From contig NW_004454179.1 of assembly GCF_000283155.1 (NCBI RefSeq), positions 3,754,480 through 3,818,479 of the forward strand: 64,000 nt of DNA, in the 5' to 3' direction. Below, piece by piece: positions 1 through 11,749 of the stretch. Source of the stretch: Ceratotherium simum simum. Lineage: Eukaryota > Chordata > Mammalia > Perissodactyla > Rhinocerotidae. The notes under the pieces are model-generated. The model did not search any database and was not told the origin of the DNA. It was given only the letters and a program-made list of their open reading frames with translations. Position numbers and translations under genes: made by a program. Within the stretch, counting starts at the first letter, position 1; every line of letters starts with the position of its first letter.

Positions 1-2955
1 TCTGCAAGGATGCCAAAGAAGGGTGAGGGGCTGAAAGGGAGGACACTCCCATCCCCCACCCCAATCCCCAGCCCCACGCTTGCAAGCTCCCTTCTGACTC
101 TTTAATTCCATGGAAAGGAATCTTGGACGGAGGAGTATGAAATGTGTTAATAGAAAACACAAGTTGATTAAGTTATTGTAGCCAGTATGTCCATATATGA
201 GTTACTGACAGTTAATGCCAGATTTGTGCATAATAATATTGACCAAATCGAGTGTTTTGATGGAGGCAAGTGTCCCAAAAAAAGCAGGAATGATCAATGT
301 GGAAGTGGTGAGGGGAGGCAATACTCTCTACAGCAAAAGTTACCAATGGGGAGCTTGTAGGCCAGACTCCAGCGAGACTTGTCCTGTTTGGTCTGCACGA
401 TATATTTTAAAACGTGATTAGTTGGCAGATTTACACATGTGATTTCTGGTTTCACTTGAAAAACACTAGGCCTAGAATCCTGCATGGCAACAAAATAAGG
501 CTCCCCTCTCCTTGTTCCCCTATGGCATGGCTCTAGGAGCATTCGAGTTTGCAATTCTACTCTGGGATTTTAGGGCCATCTTTAACGATACATTTAATAA
601 AATGTCAAAGACATGATTAATTATAGCTTTAAAAATAATTTTAAAATGAATAGAGGAAATATTTGAAAATGAACAGATTCCACGGGTGTTATGGAAAGGG
701 AGGTTCAACTTCATCAAATAAATTTGCAAAGTTGGTAAAGTAATTTAAATAAATCTGAGGGGAAAAGATGAATCAATATACATATTTATGGGGCACTTAT
801 AACACTCCCCACCACACCCAATCCAATCCCTGCTCTGTTTTTCCACAGTACTTATCACTATTTAACGTACTATAAGCTTTAGCTGTTTATTATATTTATT
901 TACATATGTTGCATATAATTATTCATTATAGCTTAATAAACATAGTCACATTTTTAAACATAATTGTTCATGATAACTTATTTTCTGTTTCTGTTCTACT
1001 AGCATGTAAGCCTGCCAATGGTAGAATTTTTCCATCTGTTTTATTTACAGTTGCATCTCCAGAGCTGAGAATAGTTCCTGACACATAGCAGATACCCAAC
1101 AAATATTTGCTAAATGAATGAATAAACTTATTGTGAGCAATGTGCCCTGGGGGACGCAAGGATGCACAAGGCACCACCCTCATGTTCAGAACTCGTAAGG
1201 TAATTAGAGAAATAGGTTATAAAGACAAAAGACAATAATAGATTTGTATATAATTAAATTGGATATAATTGGACTGGAGGAGACAAAATACTCCAAAAGT
1301 CCAGAAGGAGGAGAGATTATTTTGATTTAGGGTGGATGTTTATAAAGAAGGTGGGACTTACCCCTGACTTGGAAGAAAGGGTGAGATTCATGTGAGCAGT
1401 AAGCAGGACGTTCAAGGAAGAGGAAACTATATATTAGAAAAATTAGTAAAATAGTTTGATGACATCCTGTGAAAACTTTCACTCTATCCTTCTATAGTTG
1501 GAGCAGAATTTGAATAAGGTATATTCTTGGAGGTTTGGAGCAAGTCACTTGTCCAAATCAGTGTTTTTGGACAGTCAGCTTCGTGGCTGGGTAAAGGATG
1601 AATTCACAGACATGGTACTGATGGAACTTGCAGAGACAAGCAACAAAAGTCTTGAGGTTTCACAGCTTAGTAAGCAAGAGTATCATTTACAGGAACAGAG
1701 AAGTCAGGATAATGGAGGCAGGTGGTCAGGATTTTGATCGCCAGCGACAGAAATGCAATTTGAACTTTTATGGGCAAAATAGAGACTTTATTGGCTCATG
1801 AAACCAAACTGCAGAAAGGCGGGTGTGATGCGGAGTCTCAAAAACATTTGGCAGCAGGAACTGAAAGTTCATCTCACTCTCCACCTGCATTTCTCTCCTT
1901 CTCTCTGGGTTCATCTCATTTGTGAAGCTGGAATACATCTGCCAGCATCTCTCAGGCTCACATCCTCCCCACTCTGACACTAGAGATGACAGAACTTGCT
2001 TCCTTAGTTTCAATTAGGAAACTCCCAGGGAACACTCTGATGGATCTGTGGGGTCACATGCCTACTTAAGTTGGAGGGAAGAGGCAGTTCCTCTGATTAG
2101 CAGCGCCCACTAAAATCACAAGGTTGGCAGGGGGAGCAGTCCCTCAAAACAAAGGGAGGATACATTTTCAAAAAGAAATGGGAACACATGCTGGCTAAAG
2201 CAACTGATGCCTACCACAGGGAATAGGCTGATAGTTTTTTGTTTGTTTGTTTGTTTTGACATTTTAAACTTAGGTAAATGGCATAAATCTGAGATCACAG
2301 AATCTCATAATCTCAGATTTCCGTGAAAGTCATCTGATCCTACGTCCTATCTAATGTATTCATCATTTCCATAATATGCCCAACAAGTAATCTTCCAGCA
2401 GGCACTCAAACAATTTACTCCTTCCTTAAGCACTCTATTCCGTTGTAAAATGTCCCTACTTGTTACAAAGTTGTTCCTTATAGTCAGGTAAAATCTGCCA
2501 CCTTGGAGCTTCCAATAATTGATGGCAACTCCCACCTTTGGAGGTGTCCATAATGAATCCCTTCCATTTTGCGGGTTTGAAAAGAGCTCTCATGTTCCCC
2601 AGCGAGTCTTTTATTCTCCGGATAAGTCTCAATTTACTCCATTTCTCATGTGGCATAGAGATGAAGTCCCCTTGAACCTTTGTCCAGTGAATTTTTTCAA
2701 CATTCAACAAATGTTTATTGTGTACTTTCTCTGTGTCAAGCAGTAAACTAGATCTTGGGAATAAGATGGTGAGAAAAACAGGTTACATTCCTGTCCTAAT
2801 TGAATTTGTAATCCAGGAGGAGAGACAAATATTATATAGATAACCACACAAAAAGTTTGCAACCAGGATAGGTATAATAAAGAAAAACTACAGGGTAAAA
2901 TGTTTCTCTTAAATTTCAATGCCCAGATCACGTAAAATGCTTCATGTGTGGTCCT
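1..2955. other. Intergenic DNA with ancient repeat remnants
   Basis: No gene is supported here. All reading frames are short and show no protein-family features. About 820-1120 resembles the 3' end of an L2 LINE in + orientation: a 'cacatagcagat...caaatatttgct' stretch followed by a 'aatgaatgaataa' tail. About 2700-2830 resembles an old interspersed repeat with an 'aaatgtttattgtgtac' motif, family not assigned. The rest looks unique. L2 assignment is by eye. Confidence 0.5.
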
Positions 2956-2959
2956 GACA

Positions 2960-3478
2960 GTGGTAACAGTGGGTGGTTTAAACATGCCCATAAATTCTTC
3001 GACACTTCCTTCAGAAGGTGGAACCCTCCCCCTGAGTGTGAGCTGGACTCGTGATTTGCTTCTAATGAATAGAAGAAAAGCAGAAATGACAGATACCACT
3101 CCTGAAACCAGCTCATAAGAGGCACTGTAGTTTCCTGCTTGTTCTCTCTCTCTGGATCACTCGCTCTGGGGAAAGCCAGCTTCCATGTCATGAGGAAACT
3201 CAAAAATCCCTATGAAGAGGCCCATGTGGTAAGGAACAGAGGCCTCCGGCCAACAGCCATGTGACCAATCTTGGAAACAGATCCTCCAGCCTTAGTCAAG
3301 CCTTCAAGTGACCATAGTCTTAGCCAAAAGTTTTGTTGCAACCTCATGAAAGACCCTGAGCCCAGCAAAATCAGTCTAAATTCCTGACCCAAAGAAACTG
3401 TGAGATAATAAATACTGTTTTAAGCTGCTAAATTTAGAGCATAATTGTTTATACGGCTATAGACAATTAACATAGTAA
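2960..3478 (+). repeat. MLT1-type MaLR LTR
   Basis: The sequence carries landmarks of the mammalian MLT1 LTR family in order: the 'gtgagctggactcgtgattt' region, 'ggatcactcgctctggggaa', 'catgtcatgagga', 'aactgtgagataataaat', and the terminal 'ttttaagctgctaaattt'. About 520 bp, close to full length for an MLT1 LTR. Non-coding. Orientation is set by the polyadenylation-like 'ataataaat' near the right end. Exact subfamily cannot be given without an alignment. Confidence 0.75.
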
Positions 3479-3732
3479 CCAAAGCACGACAATTGAATAT
3501 CCATCCTTCACGTTGACTATTTTGGCTGTCATGTTGCTCTGTTGCTTCATGTTGATTTTGCAGTCAATTAATATTCCTAAGTCTTTTTATCCCACATTCT
3601 GCTAATATTTATCCCATTGTTCCATCCTGTCAAAACCCTTTGGGAATTTAATTCCCTTTCAAGTTAATAAGTTATCCCTATTGCTTTGTGCTGCTTCATG
3701 GAAGGATTAATAACATCAAAATCCAAGGAACT

Positions 3733-3860
3733 GGGTGGTGGTTCCAGATCTGCCACTAACTAGTTGAGTGACAATGAGCAAATCTACAAATCTCCTTCAG
3801 CTTCAGTTTCCTCATATGCAAGTTGAGTATAATAATGCTGACTTCATCGGGCTCTGAGGA
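3733..3860 (+). repeat. MIR SINE fragment
   Basis: It matches the MIR core in + orientation: 'ccagatctgccactaactag' followed by 'cagtttcctcatatgcaagt' and an 'ataataatgctgacttcat' stretch. This is an old tRNA-derived mammalian SINE, decayed and incomplete. Confidence 0.7.
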
Positions 3861-3879
3861 TAGACTAGCCTGAGACTTG

Positions 3880-5395
3880 TTTCTAGATCCAGGAATTACC
3901 AGCTGAAAGGGACATTTTTCACCTGCCCAGCATCTACTTGTCCCCTCTTCTTCTGGTAACAGTACTAGATTCTTTTGGGAACCACCCCTCCTACACTCTC
4001 AGTCCATATGGTTCAGCAAGCTTAAACCCACCCCCCCCCCCAAGCCCCAGGGATGGTGTTTAATTAAGATGCAAGGGAAAACTCAATTACAAGTTACTAT
4101 AAACTATAGAGATATGTACTATATAGGTGTAGGAGGTTTCTGGATTGGACTAGTGGTTGAACAATGTCAGACTCTAGGCCTGCATCTCAGAGATTCTCTT
4201 GGCCTTCTCCTCATTGTCAAACTCCAGTCTTTTCATTCTCACACATTAGTGTCAAAGCAGGAAGTCACTGGGTGGGGTGGGGGTATACACATAGGAAGAC
4301 TAATCTCTCCTTCAATCAGGGAAGAAAACTGTTAGGACTTTGTTAAATTAATATTTATTAAGTAGACCCTGGGATCCTAGATGATGAGCTGGGGTTCAGC
4401 AAAAGACCACAAGAGGAACTGAAATGAGGAGGTTTATTACTCACAGGTACTGGAGGAAGTACAATGCATACTTTGAGGGGCCACACAAGGAAGTGACCCT
4501 TGCAGGCAGAGAGAACGGCAGGACCTGGGGAACATGCATTTTTCAGGGTCTATGGGTGGAGTGCTTAGGGTTCCTAGGCTAAGGCCAATTTGTTCAATTC
4601 AAACCAAAAAGAGTGGGGTTTTGGTAAGCTCCACAGGGGTTTTATCTAAGGGAGAGGGCACAAGGGGAGGGCCCTGGTAGGTGGGGGAGACTTTATCACA
4701 AAGGCTGTTGGGGAAGTCATAATAGGAACTTACATTTACTTGTGACTCTGCGGGCTACTATCTAGAGTATGAGTTTGCATGAGGAGGCTGGTGTTAGTTT
4801 AAGGCCCCCACAGATCACTTGACCGAACAAAATAGATGCCAAAGCAGCAATACCTTGGAATAGCTTAGCTAAAATCTCAACAAAAATCTTCCCTGAAACT
4901 CTGACAGATCACTTCCCCTTTCACTTCATTGGCCAGACTCAGTCACATGGACACCCCTAACTGGAAGGGAAGCTGAGAAATGGAGTATTTGGCTTTTTCA
5001 GGCTCTCAGTCAATGGAGAAGAAAGCTGGGAAACACTACTGGGTAGGTAGTTAATCGTTAACATGTGCACATGATAAGTGACCACATGACCCAGACTAAC
5101 AACTAGCATATTCCATCCTTCCAGTCACAGGACAGGTGCATAGATGGATGGATGCATGATCCTTGGCTCCTTGATCATGGCTCCTTGAAAGTCAGAAATA
5201 CTATGGCCATCTTGCTACCTTTAGCAAGGAGTCCACCTGAGAATGGTATCAACACAGAGGAAGCAGAAGTGAGAGGCAAGGAGAAGCATATTCCTGTTGA
5301 CCTCCCTTAAGTGCCTTGTTATAGCCTAAGTCAGCTATACTTCTTGGACCAGCCAGTAATGTGACTCAATAAAATCCCTAGCCCCGTACGGTTAG
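3880..5395. other. Old repeat-rich intergenic DNA with a candidate antisense LTR
   Basis: No gene is supported. 4028-4042 is a C-rich run. 4341-4812 has LTR-like organisation on the minus strand: it begins TG and ends CA on the + strand, and the minus strand reads 'taataaacctcctcattt', an AATAAA signal near the expected R region. Flanks at 3890-4340 and 4813-5270 look like very old interspersed repeats I could not assign. A clean target duplication for the LTR was not found, so that call is tentative. Confidence 0.35.
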
Positions 5396-5399
5396 ACTA

Positions 5400-6400
5400 T
5401 TACTTTAGTAACCCTCAATGAACCATGCCTCCCAGTACTCATAACTTGCGTAGTCTCTCTCCTTGAATCTGGGTTGGCCCTCTGCCTTTAACCAATGTGA
5501 AAATGACATTGTGCAAATTCTGGGCCTAAGCCTTAAGATTTCAGCTATTGCACTCTTGGAAACCAACCACTGTATAAGAAGTCCAACCACCCTGAGACTA
5601 TCACGCTGTGAGGAAGCCCAAGCTAACCATGTGGAAGAGCTATATGGAAGAGAACTGAGGAACCTAGCTGCATTAGTCAGGGTTCTCCAGAGAAACAGAA
5701 CCAATAGGATATATAGAAATATATAGAAAGGGATTTATTATGAGGGATTGGCCCACATGATTATGGAGGCTGAGAAGTCCCATGATCTGCCATCTGTAAG
5801 CTGGAGGCTCAGGAAAGCTGGTGGTGTGGTCCCAGTCCAAACCCAAAGACTTGAGAACCAGGGGAGCCAATGGTGCAAGTCCCAGTCTGAGTCTGAAGGC
5901 CCACGAACCAGGTGTGCCGGTCTCCAAGGGCAGGAGAAGATGGATGTCCCAGCTCAAGCAGAGAGATCAAACTTGCCCTTCCTCCACCTTGCTGTTCTAC
6001 TCAGGCCCTCAGTGGATTGGATGATGCCCTCCCACTTTGGTGAGGGCAGATCTTCTTTACTCAGTCTACCAATTCAAATGTCAATCTCTTCCAGAAACAC
6101 CCTCACAGACACACCTAGAAATAATATTTTGCCAGTTATCTGGGCATCCCTTAGCCCAGTCATGGTAACTCATAAATTAACCATCACACCAGCTGACAGC
6201 AAGAACTGAGGCTCCCAGCTGAAGGCCAGCACAAACTCGCCAGCCGTGTGAATGAGCCATCTTGGAAGTCGACGCTCCAGCCCCAGTTGATAAGCTTTCT
6301 CCACCTGAGCCCTGTCCACATTGCAGATAAATATAACGTTGTCGTTTTAAGCCACTAAGTTATGGACTCGTATATTACGCAGCAATAGATAGTTAAAACA
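5400..6400 (+). repeat. MLT1-type LTR split by a second LTR
   Basis: The left part (about 5400-5668) and right part (6189-6400) together form one MLT1-type LTR. The left part has the 'gggttggccctctgccttt' stretch and the right part ends with 'ttttaagccactaagtta' and 'gcagcaatagatagtt'. The interruption (5669-6188) is a separate TG...CA element. Continuity is shown by the sequence resuming at the same family position on the far side. The left boundary is approximate. Confidence 0.7.
5669..6188 (-). repeat. Solo LTR-like element inserted in MLT1
   Basis: A 520-bp block starts TG and ends CA on the + strand and is flanked by 5-bp near-duplications, CTAGC (5664-5668) and CCAGC (6189-6193). Five-base duplications are usual for ERVL/MaLR-class LTRs. 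The + strand starts with the 'gggttctccagagaaacaga' motif and ends 'ttaaccatcaca'. A second copy of the family is at 50404-50881. The minus orientation is a guess. Family name not assigned; I am sure of the repeat, less sure of the class. Confidence 0.6.
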
Positions 6401-7740
6401 CTGTTTGAGTAGGATTCAGATATCATTTGCAACTGAGAGGGTATTAGCTACTACACCAACCATGTAACCTTAAGGAAATTATATCTGCCTACAATTCAGT
6501 GTCTTCAGCTATACAAGGTCTGTAATTGACATTCGGTATAATTTAATTTTCTTTCACTCACTGGGTTATTTTTAGGATTAAAGGAAATAACATATGTAAA
6601 AGTGTCTAATAATGCTAGGGATTCTTGCTGACTCCCAGTGACACTGCCTTCCCACCTGCCTTGCTGAAATCCGGTAACACAGCCTCCAGCATCACCTTGA
6701 TCTTCCAGCTTTGTAAATCATCAAAAAAAGAGATTAACTTAGCTGGTGAATTCTTGCTGACTCCCAGTGACCACTGCTTTCCCAAGTGGGTAAAGATTCA
6801 TTAAATGGACCTTTCTAGAATTTTGCCATGGATAAAGAAAGGCATAGAAAGCCATTTAAAACTTCATTTTGTTCATTCCTGCATTTGTTTCTTGTTTATT
6901 CCTGTTTCCTCTCTTCTCCCATCCTACCTCCTCCTCTACCTGCCATCCCCAGAATAGATAAAGTTTCTCTGGTCTTGCCTAGTGAGTAGATTGGTTCTAC
7001 TCGGTTCTAAGAGAGGAACATTTCACCCTCCTTCTCCCCTGGGCATGAAAAAGAGGAAGAACAGAAATCCCAGATTGGTTTTGGAGTTCTAAATGCAGAG
7101 GGGACTTAAGCTGCCCCTCTCCAGTAGAGCCCAGGAGGGGCAAAACAGCAGAAACTCTAAACGGGTTTGGGGTTCTGAGCTCAGGGGGGACCGGAGGCAA
7201 GATCTCAGACTAGGAATGGCTGTGGTGGCCTGGGCGAATGGGCCCAAGAGATCTTCACTGGAGTTCCCCACACTTAGCTAGGTAAGGGGACAGTAGATGA
7301 TTCCACTGAATGCAACCCAGGCATAGTGAAGGGCAGCAACCACCTCATGGGGTTCCTGTGTGCCTGGCATGATGTGGAACACCAGGAGCCCCATGCTCCT
7401 GAGAAGGCACCCAGTGAACTAAGAGAGCCCCAGAGCTAAGAGAGGGACCCAGACCTAAGGAGGGATGACTCAGCTGGGACCTGGGTGGATTAACAACTAA
7501 AAACCAGGTGAGAAGGATGACTTCCTAGCAGATGCCAGCAAACAGACCAGGCATTCCACTTGCCCCTCCCTGCACTTTAACACTAGATCCTGAACTTTGA
7601 TGCAACAATAGGGAAGTGGGGAATCCCTGAGTGACTAAGATTAGATGGCTACCACTCAAATCAAAGTGGGGGCTCATAACAGAATCAAGTTCACTTATAG
7701 AAAACTAAGTGTTAATATTTTGCATACCTGAGTTTGTACA
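6401..7740. other. Intergenic DNA, no gene seen
   Basis: Two small internal duplications are visible. An approximately 30-bp segment around 'attcttgctgactcccagtg' occurs at 6620-6665 and again at 6747-6792. A more diverged pair of about 50 bp lies near 7060-7110 and 7138-7190. Short open frames here cross both duplications on both strands with no recognisable protein, so I regard them as chance. Confidence 0.45.
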
Positions 7741-7784
7741 CCAAACATATCCTCTGCCTGGATTTTGGTAAAAGAATTTGCAGC

Positions 7785-8096
7785 CATACGGGGAGTACCA
7801 GGACCTGACCACCACTGGCGCCCTCACCTAATGTTGCATGAAATGGGCACCTGGCACTGCGCCTGGGCCCACTTGATCCAGATCACGAAAGTAGAGGAGA
7901 TTGGGGTCAGCAAAGTGCCGCCAGCAGCAGTCAAGCAGCTCCATGACTCCAACATCAAGTTCTCGCTGCTCCACTGGGTCCTGTGTGGACAGCACAAGCC
8001 ATGATTCACCACCAAAAGACCCAACACCTTCTTTTAGATGCAGGGCCCTCCTCATCCCTGGGTCTATCCAAATAAATTCTCTGGGGAAAAAACCAT
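7785..8096 (+). pseudogene. RPL18A pseudogene: 5'-truncated RPL18A processed pseudogene
   Basis: Read codon by codon, the sequence follows the C-terminal part (about 80 codons) of ribosomal protein L18a of the large cytosolic subunit. It runs from the region containing 'gagtaccaggacctgacc' through 'aagtagaggagattggggtc', 'gtcaagcagctccatgactc' and 'cagcacaagcc' to a TAG stop near 8036. A short 3' UTR-like tail follows with an AATAAA signal (about 8071) and a six-A run (8087-8092). There is no intron. Frame is lost by small indels and an in-frame stop, so no product is expected. Flanking 15-bp segments (7747-7761 and 8097-8111) match at 12 of 15 positions and look like a decayed target duplication, as expected for L1-mediated retrotransposition. 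The upstream two thirds of the mRNA is missing. The functional RPL18A gene lies elsewhere. Confidence 0.8.
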
Positions 8097-8111
8097 ATAT
8101 TCTCCACCTGG

Positions 8112-9490
8112 GGAATGTGTAAAACAGAGATCTGAAAGATGGATGGGGATTAGGGACGTAGACCAATGCAGAAGGAGAGGAAGAGAATTCCAGGCAAAGG
8201 GAGGAGCTTGTGTCCTCTTGTTTTCAGAAAACTATGCAGGTCATTTTGAATAAAGTCCCATCCAAAAGAATTTTTGTTTGTTTGTATATTTTTAATGGCA
8301 TTAAAGGGGCAACTCTCAAAAGCTACCAAAACCCAGTGATTTCTGGTTAGCTAAGCTGTACTCTACACTCCATGATGTTATTTTCCTTAACCAATCTTGC
8401 ATAACAGTGGGGACTATTTTGAACTACATTGTTTCAGCAGAAACCTACTGGAGTATCTGCCCATTTCTCAGTCACCCTGCTCACAATGAATTGCTCACCC
8501 ATGAAAGTGGACTCCTGGCAACCTTGTTTGTAATAGATGATCCTGGGCAATTATAAATTAGATAGAGGGAGACATCTGGCTCAATTTGAACCAATCAGAT
8601 TCTCCCCTGGAAATTAAGTTTGGCAGCTAAGCAACAGCTAGTTATTCTCAGGGTGCAACTGGAACTGAGGGACACATAACCCCAGAAGCCAAGAGATTTT
8701 CTTCCATTGAACAGAAAAATGAGGAAAGAAGCAGATGGGCAGGGAGATCTAGCATCAAGGAATCATCCAGCTCCAGAGAGAAAGAGACAGGAATCTGACA
8801 GAGGGTGCCCTAGCTCCTGATGGCAGTCCTGCAGGAGATCCAGCTGCATTCCTGCCTTTGGGTTCTGAGGCACACTCTGTATGTATATCCTTACACACAT
8901 TACCTACCCCTCCACTCATCCTTTCTGAAGCTAGTTCAAGTGAATCCCAATACTTGCAAGAAAGGGCTCAAAAATAAGATAATAAATATTTGTGTGCCTT
9001 TGTTTTCTGGTGAGGCAGTCAGTACCTGCTACATGCCCAAGCAGCGATGTTGCAAGACCTCAAATAAAGATGATTCTCTGTTCAAAAGGCATCCCTGTGA
9101 CTCAGCAGTTTCGTTCTCAAAGTCCTTGCAGAGTCCTGGTAAATCTCAGCCAGCTGCTGCCCTCCCCTTGTTCCCCAGCAAGTTAGGTTGGCCGCTTCTG
9201 CATCCTCACACTACCCTGCTCAGGGTACAACAGGTGAGTAACTCCTCCAACACATACCGATGCAGTGGTGAACTAGAGGGACTGGGTCTCCACCCACCCA
9301 GAGCTTCTAGCTATTGGGGGACACAGGTAATTAAACACACAGTTATAATTCTATTATAAGTGCTGTTTAGCCATGGGGAAGTACAACAAGCCAGGCAGAC
9401 ACGTGGCATGGGTGCCTAACCCAGTCAGGGAGGGGTGGAAGAGGAAGGGTGATTTGTCAAGAGGGAACACAACCCCAAACAATCAAAGCC
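8112..9490. other. Intergenic DNA, no gene supported
   Basis: This stretch holds the longest open frame in the window outside SLC35G1 and the gap (8820-9359, + strand, 179 codons). Its translation has no hydrophobic pattern, motif or family resemblance I recognise, and no splice or promoter context. Nearby sequence has the look of old LTR or LINE DNA but I could not assign a family. Confidence 0.4.
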
Positions 9491-9494
9491 ATTG

Positions 9495-9690
9495 ATTACA
9501 TAGAGTAACTGTGTGTCAGATATCGTTCTAAGCACTTCACATGAGCTCATTTAATCCTCACAAGTCTATGTGGTGAATACTATTATTAGCACCATTTTAC
9601 AGATGATTCAAGCACAACACAGAGAGATTAATAAGCATGTCTGAGAACACACAATTAGTAGTGGCGGAGCTGAGATCCAAACCCAGGTAG
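9495..9690 (-). repeat. MIR SINE
   Basis: Reverse-orientation MIR landmarks appear in order: 'catttaatcctcacaagtct', 'ccattttacagatgattcaa', 'cacacaattagtagtggcgg', 'gatccaaacccagg'. Good length for a MIR. Confidence 0.85.
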
Positions 9691-9699
9691 TTTGAATAA

Positions 9700-10635
9700 T
9701 GAGTGTTTATTTATTGATTGAACAGTTACAAATTGGACAAAGTACAACAATGCTTTGCCCCCACCCCACCACCCATATTAGTCATTTTTATTTCTAAAAT
9801 GTCAATATCCTTAGGCTTAGAAAAATGTATCTAGTGTGACCCTACTATACATACAGAGTCAATATCAAGATAAAAAAAGCATTCCGAGGGAATTCTGCCG
9901 TGTTGTCACACCCAAGATAATAATGAATAGCAATCACATTATTATCAGCCGTGACCTCTGCACACTGGGGAGCAGGAAAACAAACAGGATCATTTCAACG
10001 TTGCACCAGCTGCCAGCTAAAATCACCCCATTAAAGGGACCTCCGGAGGAGCGGTTGCTAGGTGACAGGAGAAGCTTGTTGACATGAAGTGCTCCTTTTT
10101 AGGAAAATCCTTCCATGCAGATTTTTATTTCCACATTTTTCAGATGGATTTTTTGTAGCTTCCTGAGAAAAATGATTATTTGGTTATTCTATTTAACAAA
10201 AGGTACTGCAGCACTTCCTTGTGAAGCCACTGAGAGGTGAATCTACTCCAGTCTGAAGGTTTAATTATTGGCGTTTGGATAGTATTTGGCTACACATATT
10301 TTGTACTAAAAAAAAGAGATCTAATTTTTTTTCAAAGTGACAGGCTTTTGTATGTTTTCCAAAAATATGTTTATAATTAACAAAATAAAGTACTCTACTT
10401 TAGAAGTTTTTCATTTGTTTCTGTTCTTCTTTCCTTCTGGCCTTTATTCCCCCCTCCTCTTCTTTTAGCTCACCTTTATATACTCTCAGTGATATTTTGT
10501 TCATTTTCCTTCTGGAAGCTGTATAATATTTAAGTAAGAGATAATGGCCTGATTTGTATATGTGAACTTGCAGAGAGATGATGGGTCTATTTTGATCTAA
10601 TCTCTCATCTCTCCTGACATTAACTGTGTGACAGT
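9700..10635. other. Intergenic DNA, nothing identified
   Basis: AT-rich sequence with no supported gene or RNA and no clear repeat apart from short homopolymer runs. Open frames are short and featureless. Confidence 0.4.
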
Positions 10636-10774
10636 CATTAGGACTACTCACAAATATCCCAGTGCTCCTGTTTCTGGCACATGTTAGGACTGTGCCTCCC
10701 ACTCCCTTTGAAGCTAAGCATGATCATGTGACCTGCTTTGGCCAATAAAATATGAGCAGAGTGATGTGAATGTA

Positions 10775-11510
10775 TTAAGAGCATGTAGGGTAATAATAAT
10801 AATAATAACAGAAAATAACAACTCTTGACAAAAATGTGGAGAAATTAGAACCCTCATATATTGCCAGAAGAAATGTAAACTGGTGTAGCTGCTGTGTAAA
10901 ACTACTTGGTGGTTTCTTAATAAATTGAACATAGAATTACCATATGACCCAGTAATTCTGCTCCTAGGTACATACTGAAACTGAACTGAAAATGGGTGTT
11001 TAAACAAAACTTGTACATGAATGTTCATAGCAGCTCTACTCACAATTGCCAAGGGAGGAAACAACCCAAATGTCCATCAATTGATGAATGGATAAACAAA
11101 ATATGGTATATATACACAATGGGATATTATTCAGCCATAAGTAGAAATGAAGTACTAATACATACTACAACATGCATGAACCTTGAAAACATTATCCTAA
11201 GTGAAAGAAACCATATGCAAAAGGCCATATATTGTATAATTCCATCTATATGCATATCTAGAATAGACAAATAAAGAAAGCAGGTTAGTGATTGCCAGGG
11301 GCTGGGGGAGGGTGAGGATAGGGACTAGAGAGTGACTGCTTAATGGGTCGGGATTTCCATTTGGAGTGATGAAAAAGTTCTGGAAGTACATAGTAGTAAT
11401 GATTTCACAACATCGTGAATATACTTAATGCCACTGAATTGTATACTTTAGTTAAAATGGTAAATTTTATGTTGTGTGTGTTATACGACAATTTTTTAAA
11501 AAATGAATAT
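10775..11510 (+). repeat. LINE-1 3' segment
   Basis: Typical L1 ORF2 C-terminal and 3' UTR sequence: 'aaaaatgtggagaaattaga', 'ccatatgacccagtaattct', 'caaatgtccatcaattgatg', 'gggatattattcagccataa', then the 'gattgccaggggctggggga' 3' UTR. It is 5' truncated and frame-broken. It interrupts an MLT1 LTR, so it is the younger of the two. Confidence 0.85.
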
Positions 11511-11517
11511 ATATGTA

Positions 11518-11567
<50 letters not shown>

Positions 11568-11577
11568 AAGAGAGAGC
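11506..11577. repeat. Compound (TG)n(TA)n(GA)n microsatellite
   Basis: Consecutive runs of TG, TA and GA dinucleotides follow the 3' end of the L1 and probably grew from its A/T-rich tail. Likely length-polymorphic. Confidence 0.9.
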
Positions 11578-11749
11578 ACATGCGTAATTCTCCAAGGGGA
11601 CCATGAGTTGATATGGAACACCATCAACCTAAATGATTACAGCATGACTGAGAAATAAACTTTCACTGTGTTGTCATTTGTTGCAGCAACATAACCTAGA
11701 CCATTCTGACTGATATAAACTATTACACTGCATTTAGTTCATCTGATTT

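Larger units (their letters stand above)
10640..11720 (+). repeat. MLT1-type LTR split by an L1
   Basis: The left part (about 10640-10772) has the MLT1-like 'gtgacctgctttggccaata' region. The right part (about 11580-11720) has 'gactgagaaataaactttca', 'ttgttgcagcaacataacct' and the 'gactgatata' end. The L1 fragment at 10775-11510 and an attached microsatellite separate them. Boundaries are approximate. Confidence 0.6.

Noticed and set aside
5748..6209. 153-codon + strand frame
   Set aside because: Lies within nested LTR sequence; no viral or host protein similarity.
8820..9359. 179-codon + strand frame
   Set aside because: No motif, helix pattern or conserved context; composition is random-like and a frame of this length is expected by chance in 64 kb read in six frames.
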